From contig CAVVZB010000002.1 in the NCBI GenBank assembly GCA_963752695.1, forward strand, positions 806,001 to 870,000: 64,000 bases of DNA, written 5' to 3'. The DNA comes from Bog-113 sp963752695. Its GTDB lineage: Bacteria > Acidobacteriota > Terriglobia > Bryobacterales > Bryobacteraceae. Shown piece after piece: positions 26,238 to 34,512 of this stretch. The translations under genes and the position numbers were made by a program. The notes below the pieces were generated by a model that saw only the letters and a list, made by a program, of their open reading frames with translations, was not told the DNA's origin and ran no database searches. Positions within the stretch are counted from its first letter, which is position 1. Each line of letters begins with the position of its first letter.

Positions 26238-27041
26238 CTAGCGCGGAACGTCTAACGGGTCAGCCGCTTCCGCGCCCAATCCCGCATAGGTTTCCTTTAC
26301 CTTTACAACTTTGTTGCCATTGAACGTGACAAACACCATCTTGCCCGGAGGATGTCCGTAGATCCAGTCCTCCAATTCGTCGCCGTCTTTCACTTCGCGC
26401 GACTTATGATCGGGGCGCCCCAGCGCCATTAACACCTGGTCACGATCCATGCCGCCCTCGGCCCGCTTATCGGCAATCGCCTTCTTGATCTCGGGTGGCA
26501 GCTCCTGCGAATACAAAGCGGTCGCGGAATGCTTTTCGAAATCGAACAATGGCGCCAGAAGTTTCTTCACTCCCGCCGAGTCCAGTTCGCTCAAGGGCTT
26601 ATGAAACTCAAGAGCGATATAAGTTCCCGTGGTGGCGGTGGCGTCGCCGTGTCCCACCGGCCTAGTCTGCCCGCCCATTCCGACCTCTACATGGTCGTAC
26701 CAGTGCTTGTTGTTCTTCAACCCGCCGTTGATATCAAACAGAATGCGATCATGCTCGAGAGTTACTTTAGTGATCTGAACTTGATCGCCCAGGCGCGCAG
26801 CCGGTCCGTTTTCTCGAATCAGCGCGGCCCATTTAGCCTGATCGTACTTGCCGCTTATCTCCAACTCTAGCGGCTTCTTAGTGCGCGGAAGAGTTTCTTT
26901 TAAAGTTGCATACTCCGCGGTTAAGTTCCGGACTAACTCCACCCGCTCCATTTCGGTAAGTTTGTCTGTCCCGAACGCCGGCGTGATTAAACCGAGCGCC
27001 ATTGCGGGAATCACGACCATCGGAGCCAATACGCGAATCAT
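26238..27041 (-). CDS. Secreted protein with C-terminal SmpA/BamE-like segment
   Basis: About 267 residues from ATG 27041, which overlaps the upstream CPBP stop as ATGA. A signal peptide (VLAPMVVIPAMALGLITPAFG) is followed by a helical region (MERVELVRNLTAEYATLKET) and a beta-rich middle. The C-terminal part MDRDQVLMALGRPDHKSREV with DWIYGHPPGKMVFVTFNGNK resembles the SmpA/BamE fold, where a GxP turn precedes two strands. The exact role is unknown; periplasmic or outer-membrane-linked location is likely. Larger in-frame extensions upstream of ATG 27041 run into the CPBP gene and lack sense. Confidence 0.72.
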   Translation of the reverse strand: MIRVLAPMVVIPAMALGLITPAFGTDKLTEMERVELVRNLTAEYATLKETLPRTKKPLELEISGKYDQAKWAALIRENGPAARLGDQVQITKVTLEHDRILFDINGGLKNNKHWYDHVEVGMGGQTRPVGHGDATATTGTYIALEFHKPLSELDSAGVKKLLAPLFDFEKHSATALYSQELPPEIKKAIADKRAEGGMDRDQVLMALGRPDHKSREVKDGDELEDWIYGHPPGKMVFVTFNGNKVVKVKETYAGLGAEAADPLDVPR

Positions 27042-27971
27042 CCTGCCCTCCGGGCATCGTCCACCAGATACGCTTCCTGCCGGATCACGCGCACCTTCCA
27101 CACCGCCAACGCGAGCAGCACCAACGATATCGTTGCCAGAACACTTGCCTCGGGTCCGTACTCGCCGCCAGACCAGAAACCCGAGCGATCCCACGCGACT
27201 TCATAGGTGGTAATTCTCATTGTAATCCCGCTAATATTAGCCCCAAAAAGCAGTAGCGTGAGGTTCCAACCGAAGTGCAGGCCGAAAGGAAACCAGATGT
27301 CATGGGAGCGAATGAAGGCATATCCAAACAAGACTCCGAAGCCCATCGTGTTTACGATTGAAAACGCCGATGAGTGCGGATTTGCGCCATGCAGGAATCC
27401 AAATAGCGCGCCAATGGGCAGCAGCGTGGAGAATGGCCCGAACGCGCGCAGCAGAATCTGGAAGCCAAAACCGCGAAAGAGTATTTCCTCGGCCGCGGCG
27501 CCGATCAAAAGCATCGCCGGGACGAAAAGCTGGATTCGCCAGTTCATTGCCGGAACGGCTTTCGATGTAACTTCATGCGCGTGCCCGGCCAGTAGCGGGA
27601 CTACGATCACGAACGCCGCCGCCGCGAAACCGAGCGCCGCGCCACGCCACGAATTTTGCCATCCCGCGCCGATTGAACGGCAGTCCCAGACGCTCCAGAC
27701 CCACGCCGTCAAACGCGCGTAGACAAAAAAAATTGCCCAGCAACGCGGAACACATCACGGCCAGCACAGAGCCGACAAAATTGTTCGCAACAAAAATAAA
27801 GAGCCAACTGAATAGCCAGACCGGGCCCACGCACAGCAGAATATAGACCGCGGCCTGAAGCAGCGGCTGCATTCGATCTTCCTTGTTTTTTACGGGCTCT
27901 TCCGGTGGCAGATCAGGCGTCATCGCAGGTGGCGCAACTGTCCATAACATAGCAGTTGGTACGCCCGCCAA
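27038..27971 (-). pseudogene. CPBP-family intramembrane protease gene with a frameshift
   Basis: The N-terminal part from 27971 has helices (QAAVYILLCVGPVWLFSW, FVGSVLAVMCSALLGNFF) and reads GLERLGLPFNRRG. It then leaves frame near 27655-27665. The continuing frame begins WQNSWRGAALGFAAAAFVIV and carries the CPBP motifs EEILFRGFGFQIL, FGFLHGANPHSS and FPFGLHFGWN. Joining the two by one base gives a full-length eight-helix Abi/CPBP glutamic protease of about 310 residues. As read, the gene is broken. A one-base sequencing error is an equal possibility because all motifs on both sides are well kept. Confidence 0.72.
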
Positions 27972-27998
27972 TTAATACGCATCGCCAAGCCACATGGT

Positions 27999-29015
27999 TC
28001 AACGCACGAGAAATTTTCGCCAGTGTTTGAGCGACTCGTCATTGTGCCTGGTCAGTGCGCGGTATCCGTCGCGCGGCGCGTGCTTATCCCGCAACAACCG
28101 CGCGCCAGTTAAAGCAATCGCACTCGCGTCATCCGGATTGGCCACCCAGTGCCGCGGCACCCAGTCGATCGCCGGAGACACTACGCTCGCGACACCTTCC
28201 GCGATCCCGTCCGCCGTGACGCCATTGAAACTCTCCGTAAAACTTGGCTGCATGAGCAGGTGCATGCGCCGGATCACCCTTCTGAAATCAAGCCACTGAA
28301 GCCACGGCTCTTCGATCAACTCTACCCGCCGCAGGCCCCCGCACATCTCCCGAACCGACGAGAGAACGCCACTACCGCCTTCTTCGCGTCCTGTCGAGAT
28401 GTGAATTTTCAGGTCCGCATCCAGCATCCGCCCGATATGAATGCTGGCCCACGCGGCTGTCATCAGGTTCTTCAGGATGCGCGTCGCCCCAAAAATCCCG
28501 ATGTCGAGTTCCGGCCCTTTCCACAATCCGCGCCTGCGCTCGATGGGTCCGTTCACGTAGTAGAGATTGGGCAGAATTGTGCACGGTAACCCATATGCAG
28601 CCTTCACCGCCGAACAGAATTTCTCGCAATTGCCCGCCAAATGGAAGTTGCCGATGCGCCGTTCCAGTTCCATCTGTTCGCGCATTACTTTGACCGCCCA
28701 CTTATCGGCTTGCAGAAACCCCACGTTACTGTGGAACACGACCGCAAATTGAAGGGAAGGGAACTCGCGGCATAAGCTTTCCAGAAAGGGAGTGTCCAGA
28801 TACGGTGCGCAGAGTACAACGTCAGTAACTTTGGGCCAAGTGTTGGCGCGCAGCCGGTCGCGAAGGTAATAGCCATCCACAACCGCCACCGCGGTCGCCG
28901 GAATTCCGTGCTCAACCAGCATTTCAGCGGCATTGGCCGCTGTTACACCCAGCCCAACATGACAGGATTGTGGGTTCTCCGCTTGAGGGTTCTTGAATGC
29001 AAGGATTACGTGCAT
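27999..29015 (-). CDS. GT-B-type glycosyltransferase (group 1-like)
   Basis: 338 residues with the two-Rossmann layout of GT-B enzymes. The N-terminal domain includes GLGVTAANAAEMLVEHGIPA and VTDVVLCAPYLDTPFLESLC; the linker LPNLYYVNG follows. The C-terminal nucleotide-sugar domain has LDIGIFGATRILKNLMTAAW and LLMQPSFTESFNGVTADGIA. The latter includes an E-(S)-F-N-x-V-x-A-D-G acceptor motif resembling EAFG-type signatures. No membrane segment is present. The acceptor is unknown, and no polysaccharide operon surrounds it. Confidence 0.72.
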   Translation of the reverse strand: MHVILAFKNPQAENPQSCHVGLGVTAANAAEMLVEHGIPATAVAVVDGYYLRDRLRANTWPKVTDVVLCAPYLDTPFLESLCREFPSLQFAVVFHSNVGFLQADKWAVKVMREQMELERRIGNFHLAGNCEKFCSAVKAAYGLPCTILPNLYYVNGPIERRRGLWKGPELDIGIFGATRILKNLMTAAWASIHIGRMLDADLKIHISTGREEGGSGVLSSVREMCGGLRRVELIEEPWLQWLDFRRVIRRMHLLMQPSFTESFNGVTADGIAEGVASVVSPAIDWVPRHWVANPDDASAIALTGARLLRDKHAPRDGYRALTRHNDESLKHWRKFLVR

Positions 29016-29389
29016 GAAATGGGGGTAAGTCCTGTTTCGAAAGATGGGATCGGCTTACTGGCGCGCGTAACTCGACGGGAAAAGGTCGGCGTCGCGAAGT
29101 CGCCACTCCGTGACGCCATGAAGCATGCCCCATCAACATGCCGACCTTGGGAGGACCGGTTCGCCCAAACCAGTCTTCTTGTCCATCATCTTGCACCCAC
29201 GCCCCTTTGAGGCTCCCCGCTAGCGCCCGCTAACTGTTTGAAAAGGAAAGCTCACAAATTCCAACGAACGCGGTGACCGCTTGTAAAAATCCTGTAAATA
29301 CCAACCGTCGCCCGCCTGCACCGCTTCCCAACGGCCGTCGGTAACGCTACTCTCGACAGAGGACCCAATAATCCGGAACCCCGGTCGGC
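29016..29389. other. Divergent intergenic region
   Basis: A 374-bp gap between a minus-strand glycosyltransferase and the plus-strand regulator operon. It has no coding potential I trust. The last 150 bp are AT-richer (GTAAAAATCCTGTAAATACC near 29282-29301) and probably hold the promoter of the two-component operon. No specific operator is recognised. Confidence 0.4.
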
Positions 29390-30064
29390 ATGCAAAAAAT
29401 CCTGGTCATCGAAGACGATGAGAGCTTGCGCGAAACCATCGCCATCATGTTGGAACGCGAGAACTTCGTCCCCATAGTGACTGGCGAAGGCCGTGCTGGG
29501 CTCGCCGCCGCCCTATCCCAAAAGCCCGATCTGCTGCTGGTGGATTTGCGCCTGCCCGGGATGACCGGCTTTGAAATCTGCCGCGCTATCCGGGCCGCCA
29601 AGGTCCGCCTGCCGATCATCGTCCTCAGCGCTATTGCCGACGAAGTGGACAAGGTCGTTCTGCTTGAAATGGGCGCTGACGATTATGTCGTCAAGCCCTT
29701 CGGCACCCGTGAACTTCTGGCGCGAATTCGCGCCGTCCTGCGCCGCTCCAGCGCCGAATCGCGCGATATCTCCACGTTCGGAGACGTCGAAGTCGACCTG
29801 GATCGCCGCCTGGTTTGGAAAGCCAAACAGGAAGTGCGCCTTACCCCTTCCGAGTACAACTTGCTGGTTTATTTCCTGCAGAACACGGATAAAGCGGTCA
29901 GTCGCGATCAGATTTTGAATTCCGTCTGGGGCTACCAGTCGTACCCGAATACCCGCACCGTCGATGCCCATGTCGTCAAGTTGCGCCAGAAACTCGAGCC
30001 TGATCCGACCGCACCTCGCTTCCTGCTCACCATGCATGGCTTCGGTTATCGATTCACGGTATGA
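29390..30064 (+). CDS. OmpR/PhoB-family response regulator
   Basis: 224 residues. The receiver domain (1-118) has the acidic pocket EDDE, phosphoacceptor Asp52 (LLLVDLRLPG) and Lys in DDYVVKPFGTRELLARI. The C-terminal winged helix (about 128-224) has LTPSEYNLLVYFLQNTDKAV and PNTRTVDAHVVKLRQKLEPD, the recognition helix of OmpR-type regulators. It is the first gene of a five-gene overlapping run that ends with a sensor kinase, the likely partner. Its stop overlaps the next start as ATGA. Confidence 0.92.
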   Translation: MQKILVIEDDESLRETIAIMLERENFVPIVTGEGRAGLAAALSQKPDLLLVDLRLPGMTGFEICRAIRAAKVRLPIIVLSAIADEVDKVVLLEMGADDYVVKPFGTRELLARIRAVLRRSSAESRDISTFGDVEVDLDRRLVWKAKQEVRLTPSEYNLLVYFLQNTDKAVSRDQILNSVWGYQSYPNTRTVDAHVVKLRQKLEPDPTAPRFLLTMHGFGYRFTV

Positions 30065-30576
30065 GTCCGGAGACCAGCCTGACCCCGCCCTTGATTTTAG
30101 TGGTGGAGGATTGTCCGGAAACGATACCTGCGCTTGAAATCGCGCTGCTGAAAACTTTCGCTTGCGACGTCGAGCATCACGTGAGCGGACTGCAGGCCCT
30201 CGCCGTCTTTCAGCTCCATCCCGGCTCTGTCCTGGCCCTCATCACCGATCTCAATCTGCCCGAAATCGATGGGTGGGAGATCATCCGCCGCGTGCGGGCC
30301 CATCCGGCCGGCGAGCATCTCCCCATCCTGGCCGTCAGCGCCGACCCGCATCCACTTGCCGCTCGAAACGCGCTGCTCGCGGGCGCTCACGCCTTTTTTA
30401 GCAAGCCCTATTCGCCGCTCGACGTTTGCCGCCGTCTTCAAGGAATTCTCGATGCCCAAGCCTTATCCGCGCCTGCTCCTGTTTCTTCTGCCGGCGAGCC
30501 TGCTCGCCCAACAAACTACGCCACCTCCCACGCCGGAGATGTGGACCCAAGTGCTGAGCCGGCTGGAGAAGCTTGA
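30061..30576 (+). CDS. CheY-like receiver-domain protein with Pro/Ala-rich tail
   Basis: 171 residues. The receiver domain (about 8-130) has the acidic pair VVEDC, phosphoacceptor Asp63 (ALITDLNLPEIDGWEI) and Lys in AHAFFSKPYSPLDVC. No output domain is attached. The last 40 residues (SAPAPVSSAGEPARPTNYAT) are low complexity. They lie over the start of the porin gene in another frame, so a 125-bp two-frame overlap exists. The domain may act as a phosphate sink or a second output for the kinase at the end of the operon. Confidence 0.85.
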   Translation: MSPETSLTPPLILVVEDCPETIPALEIALLKTFACDVEHHVSGLQALAVFQLHPGSVLALITDLNLPEIDGWEIIRRVRAHPAGEHLPILAVSADPHPLAARNALLAGAHAFFSKPYSPLDVCRRLQGILDAQALSAPAPVSSAGEPARPTNYATSHAGDVDPSAEPAGEA

Positions 30577-31825
30577 GTCCCAAAACCATCAGCTTCAAGA
30601 AGAGGTGAAAGTCTTGCGCGACCAACTCGCGCCGATGACCTCCGCCGCCACGCCGCCCACCGCTGCCGAACCCGCCGAGCAGCTCCCTGATCCCATCGAA
30701 CAGCGCCTCGCCGTTGCCGAACAGCGCATTGACGAGCAAGCTCAAACCAAGGTGGAAGCTTCCCAGCGCTTTCCCATCCGCGTTACCGGCGTCCTGCTCT
30801 TCAATGCTTTCTCGAACACCGGCGCATCCCCGCAAGCCGGCTACTCGCCCCTGCTCAGCGGACCGGAAGCCTCGGGCGCCACGTTTCGCCAGACACTTAT
30901 CGGACTCGACTTCCACGGTCCAGCGCTGCCCCTAGACGGGAAAGCTAGCGGGTCCATCACCTTCGACCTTTCCGCCCCGTCCGCCGCCAACTACAACAAT
31001 GGACTCAATATCCGCCGCGCCGTCCTCAACCTCGATTGGGCCAGCCGCGGGCTTGAGTTCGGCCAGGATAAGCCCCTGATTTCTCGCCGTGCCCCCGACT
31101 CGCTTGCCGAGGTCCTTCTTCCGCCGTTGTCTTACTCCGGCAACCCCTGGGCCTGGGTTCCGCAGGTCCGCTATGTGGAACATCTACGCGCGGGCGAACG
31201 GGCTGGCCTCGATCTCGAAGCTTCCGTTCTGGAGACTGAAGAAGACTTCGCTTACCTTCCCGCTGCGTCGAACGAACATGTCCAGAGAGGCCGCCCCGCC
31301 TTCGAGGCGCGCACGGCTTTCTGGCTGCACACTACTTCCGGCACGCGACGGCTGGAGTTCGCTCCCGGGTTCCACGCCAGTTCCTCCCACGTCGATGGCT
31401 ACGGCGTGCCTTCTCAATACGCCACCTTCGATTGGCTGGTGCAACCTTTCAAGCCCGTCCAGATCACCGGATTCTTTGCCGCGGGCCGCAACTTATCTAA
31501 TTTTGGCGGCTTCACTAACGGTTTCTACGCCGACTCCAACTACACATGGCATCCGGTCCGCTCAGCGGGCGGCTGGACTCAGTTCGCCGTCACACTAACT
31601 CCCCGTTTGACCTGGAATAGTTTCGCCGGTTTCCAGGCACCCCGCGTGTTCGGCCTGCCGTATGGATCGCTTTCTCACGATTATTCCTTTGCTAGCAATC
31701 TGATTTATCGCATCGCCCCGAACATACTGATCGGCTTGGAAGCTCTTCAGGAACGTACGGGTTACATCGGCCAGAGTCATTTCATCCGCGACCACTATGA
31801 CCTTTCACTTGGCTATCTGTTCTAA
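30452..31825 (+). CDS. Outer-membrane porin-like beta-barrel protein
   Basis: 457 residues from ATG 30452, preceded by AAGGAAT. A signal peptide (PRLLLFLLPASLLAQQ) is followed by a short coiled coil (VLSRLEKLESQNHQLQEEVK), as in DcaP- and OprP-type porins, where it trimerises the barrel. The remainder is a long series of amphipathic strands (RVTGVLLFNAFSNTG, RRAVLNLDWASRGLEFGQDK, PVQITGFFAAGRNLSNFGGF). It ends LSLGYLF, with the C-terminal Phe that BAM recognises. The substrate is unknown. It begins inside the receiver gene and its stop overlaps the cupredoxin gene start by 29 bp. Confidence 0.8.
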   Translation: MPKPYPRLLLFLLPASLLAQQTTPPPTPEMWTQVLSRLEKLESQNHQLQEEVKVLRDQLAPMTSAATPPTAAEPAEQLPDPIEQRLAVAEQRIDEQAQTKVEASQRFPIRVTGVLLFNAFSNTGASPQAGYSPLLSGPEASGATFRQTLIGLDFHGPALPLDGKASGSITFDLSAPSAANYNNGLNIRRAVLNLDWASRGLEFGQDKPLISRRAPDSLAEVLLPPLSYSGNPWAWVPQVRYVEHLRAGERAGLDLEASVLETEEDFAYLPAASNEHVQRGRPAFEARTAFWLHTTSGTRRLEFAPGFHASSSHVDGYGVPSQYATFDWLVQPFKPVQITGFFAAGRNLSNFGGFTNGFYADSNYTWHPVRSAGGWTQFAVTLTPRLTWNSFAGFQAPRVFGLPYGSLSHDYSFASNLIYRIAPNILIGLEALQERTGYIGQSHFIRDHYDLSLGYLF

Positions 31826-32519
31826 GTTTGCCGGACTCCTCTTAGTAACTTGCTCGATGTGCTCGGCCGCCACAATCACGGGCACAATCGAGCTCAAGCG
31901 CGCCGACCGCTCCGGTGTCGTCGTCTGGCTGGAACCGTTGGACAACGCGGCAACATCGACCCCCTCCACCGCTACCGCTCACGAACGCCTTCCGCATGCG
32001 CGCATGCTTCAAAAAGATAAGCGCTTCCAACCCCACGTGCTCGCCATCAGCGCCGGGACTACGGTAGATTTCCCCAACGCCGATCCGATTTTCCACAACG
32101 CGTTCTCTAACTTTAACGGTCAGATCTTCGACATCGGTCTTTACCCGCCTGGTAAGAGCCGTTCCATCGTTTTCCGTAACCCCGGCGTCGTCCACGTCTT
32201 CTGTAACATTCACCCGTCCATGGCGGCGGTCATCGTGGTGACCAAGTCGCCGTTCTTTGGCGTCACAAACGCCTCCGGCCAGTACACCATTCCTTCGGTG
32301 CCGCCGGGCCAATATAACTTCAGAGTGTTTAGCGAACGCTCCACGCCGGAAAGTCTGAACGCTAGCGCACGCACCGTAGTTGTTTCAGAACCTACACTGA
32401 GTCTGCCTCGGATCTCTCTCCCGGAAGCAGGATACATTGCCGCGCCGCATAATAACAAGTACGGACGCCCGTATCCGCCGGGAGCGGGCGAGCCATCCAC
32501 TTACACGGTGCCGCAATGA
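31797..32519 (+). CDS. Secreted plastocyanin-like cupredoxin with C-terminal CarboxypepD_reg-like domain
   Basis: 240 residues with a signal peptide (ICSKFAGLLLVTCSMCSAAT). A cupredoxin fold follows with all four type-1 copper ligands: His100 (FPNADPIFHNAFSNF), Cys136, His139 and Met142 (VVHVFCNIHPSMAAVIVV). The C-terminal part (FFGVTNASGQYTIPSVPPGQ, YNFRVFSERS) is a carboxypeptidase-regulatory-like beta sandwich. Such proteins carry single electrons or bind copper in the periplasm. It is encoded between a porin and a histidine kinase and overlaps both, which suggests a joint role in sensing or handling copper or a redox partner. Confidence 0.85.
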   Translation: MTFHLAICSKFAGLLLVTCSMCSAATITGTIELKRADRSGVVVWLEPLDNAATSTPSTATAHERLPHARMLQKDKRFQPHVLAISAGTTVDFPNADPIFHNAFSNFNGQIFDIGLYPPGKSRSIVFRNPGVVHVFCNIHPSMAAVIVVTKSPFFGVTNASGQYTIPSVPPGQYNFRVFSERSTPESLNASARTVVVSEPTLSLPRISLPEAGYIAAPHNNKYGRPYPPGAGEPSTYTVPQ

Positions 32520-34231
32520 GTGCGCGGCCACAGTCGCTCGTCCTGCGCGTGCTCGTGTTTACCTCCTGCGCAACGGTCATACTATACTGCGCGTCGGCCT
32601 ATCTGCTTGGCTCCTATGTCTTGCGCGCTACACGCGGCAGTATCGAAGGCGAGATAGCATCTAGCCTCCGCGAGGTGGAGTTGCAGTGGCGCACCCGAGC
32701 CGATAGTCTCGCCCGCGCCAGTCTCTTGCTTAGCCGCATGTCCGACGTGCGGAGCGCGTTTCTCACCAAAGACATCGCCACCATGCGCGACGCTGCCGGT
32801 GACATGTGGTCGCAGGTTTCCTCCGAGCCATCCATCTTCCTGGTGGTAGACCCCGAAGGCCATCAACTGGCGTCACTCGGCGGAAGCACGCCCGTTTCCT
32901 CCGCCGGTCGCTTGCTCCAACAAGCACGTCGAGCCTTTCCTGGTCAGGCGCGCGGCTTTGTGGTCGATCCTTCCGACGGCCTGTCCTTCACCGTCTGGAC
33001 GCCCGTCTATGTCGATTCGTCTCCCGGCGGTCAAGCTCTTCTCGATATCCTCGTCACCGGCTTTCCGATCGACAACTTACTCGCCAACGGGCTAAGTTCC
33101 GCGGGCGGCACTGACTTCATCTTCAGCGCGCGTAACCGCGTAGCCGCATCCACACTCGCGGGTGTCAGTCCAGGCATGCTCTTTACCGCTGCGGGCTCAG
33201 GAATGGAGCGGCGCTCACTCGCCGGGACCGAGTACGCCATGTTAGGCAAGCCGCTCCTAGGACTCGGCCAGGAACCGCTCGGTCAGTTATATGTCATAAA
33301 GTCGCTGGCGCCCACTGACGCGCTCTTTCGTCATCTCGAATTACAAATCCTCGGGATCCTCTTAGCCACGCTCCTGATTGCCTTGGCCCTCTCTTACGCC
33401 CTCATGCGACGCATTATGCACCCCATTAATCAACTCGATCGGGGTGCCGCCGCCATCGCTAGCGGCAACTATCGCCATCGCATTGCCGTCACCCACAACG
33501 ATGAGCTCTCTCGCCTCGCCAAGACCTTCAACGCCATGTGCGATTCCATCGAAGCCTCGCGCAAAGAACTTATCTCCTATGAGCGCATGAACACGATCGG
33601 ACGGCTGTCGAGCTCCATCGTCCACGATCTGCGCAACCCCCTTGCGGCTATCTACGGCGGCGCCGAGATGCTGGCCGATGACGACCATCTCACTCCTCAA
33701 CAATCGCGCCGTCTCGCCGCAAGTATCTATCGCGCTTCCCGCCACATACAGGAACTGCTTCGCGGCCTTGCCGATAGTTCCCGCGGTAAAGCTGAACCTT
33801 TCGAAGTCTGCCAGCTTGCCGAAATTGTCGACGCCGCGCGCGGGCTGCTTACGCCCGGCACAAACGTCCGTGTTGAACTCGCCATCCCCGCCGGCATCGA
33901 ACTCCCGCTCGAGCGTTCCCGCATGGAGCGCGTCTTCCTCAACCTAATGAGTAACGCGGTCGACGCGATGCAGAATGGCGGGCACTTACTCGTCACCGCT
34001 CAAGAGCGGGAGCACGCAATCTTCGTCACCATTGACGACACGGGCACCGGTATTAGTCACCAGGTCCGCGATAGCCTGTTTCAGCCCTTCTTTAGTCAAG
34101 GTAAGAAGAATGGCTTGGGACTCGGCCTCGCGCTTTCCCGCCAAACCGTACTCGACCACGGCGGCGACTTATGGGAGGAAGAGAAAGATACCCCGGGCGC
34201 GCGCTTTGTCATTCGCCTGCCGAAAGGCTAA
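32516..34231 (+). CDS. HAMP-containing sensor histidine kinase
   Basis: 571 residues. TM1 lies near 12-32 (FTSCATVILYCASAYLLGSY), then a long extracytoplasmic sensor domain (to about 270). TM2 is ILGILLATLLIALALSYALM, followed by HAMP (MHPINQLDRGAAAIASGNYR). The phosphoacceptor is His370 (SSIVHDLRNPLAAI). The ATPase domain has the N box (LMSNAVDAMQNG), G1 (IDDTGTGIS) and G2 (GLGLGLALSRQTVLDHGG). The start overlaps the cupredoxin stop as ATGA. It likely phosphorylates the OmpR regulator and/or the CheY-like protein of this operon. Confidence 0.92.
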   Translation: MSARPQSLVLRVLVFTSCATVILYCASAYLLGSYVLRATRGSIEGEIASSLREVELQWRTRADSLARASLLLSRMSDVRSAFLTKDIATMRDAAGDMWSQVSSEPSIFLVVDPEGHQLASLGGSTPVSSAGRLLQQARRAFPGQARGFVVDPSDGLSFTVWTPVYVDSSPGGQALLDILVTGFPIDNLLANGLSSAGGTDFIFSARNRVAASTLAGVSPGMLFTAAGSGMERRSLAGTEYAMLGKPLLGLGQEPLGQLYVIKSLAPTDALFRHLELQILGILLATLLIALALSYALMRRIMHPINQLDRGAAAIASGNYRHRIAVTHNDELSRLAKTFNAMCDSIEASRKELISYERMNTIGRLSSSIVHDLRNPLAAIYGGAEMLADDDHLTPQQSRRLAASIYRASRHIQELLRGLADSSRGKAEPFEVCQLAEIVDAARGLLTPGTNVRVELAIPAGIELPLERSRMERVFLNLMSNAVDAMQNGGHLLVTAQEREHAIFVTIDDTGTGISHQVRDSLFQPFFSQGKKNGLGLGLALSRQTVLDHGGDLWEEEKDTPGARFVIRLPKG

Positions 34232-34476
34232 CACGTGCCAATGGTTCCGTTTGAAACTCGCACGGGACTAGCCCCGCTGATTGGGCAGGCCTTCCCCATT
34301 GAGGATGGGTTGGCAGGAACCGGCACTCGGAGGCGACCGGTCCTTTTTGTACCTCCAACAGCTACGCACCCTTACCTAGGTCTCGAGGAGACATGCTCCT
34401 ACCCCGTACCGGGTTGTTACTTCGACAACACGGGCGCGCTGACCGCAACGTTTGGGTTGTATCAGATCGAATAAAC

Positions 34477-34491
34477 TCAGTTTCAAACTGA
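34477..34491. repeat. Short perfect palindrome TCAGTTT-C-AAACTGA
   Basis: A 7-bp inverted repeat with a one-base centre lies between the kinase gene and the convergent oxidoreductase gene. The centre is too small for a normal terminator loop. It might be a protein-binding site or chance. Confidence 0.25.
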
Positions 34492-34512
34492 ACCACTACC
34501 AAAACGTTCGAG

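Noticed and set aside
34235..34474. 79-codon plus-strand frame after the histidine kinase gene
   Set aside because: No recognisable family, no ribosome site, mixed composition with many Pro, Gly and Thr; could be chance or a remnant.
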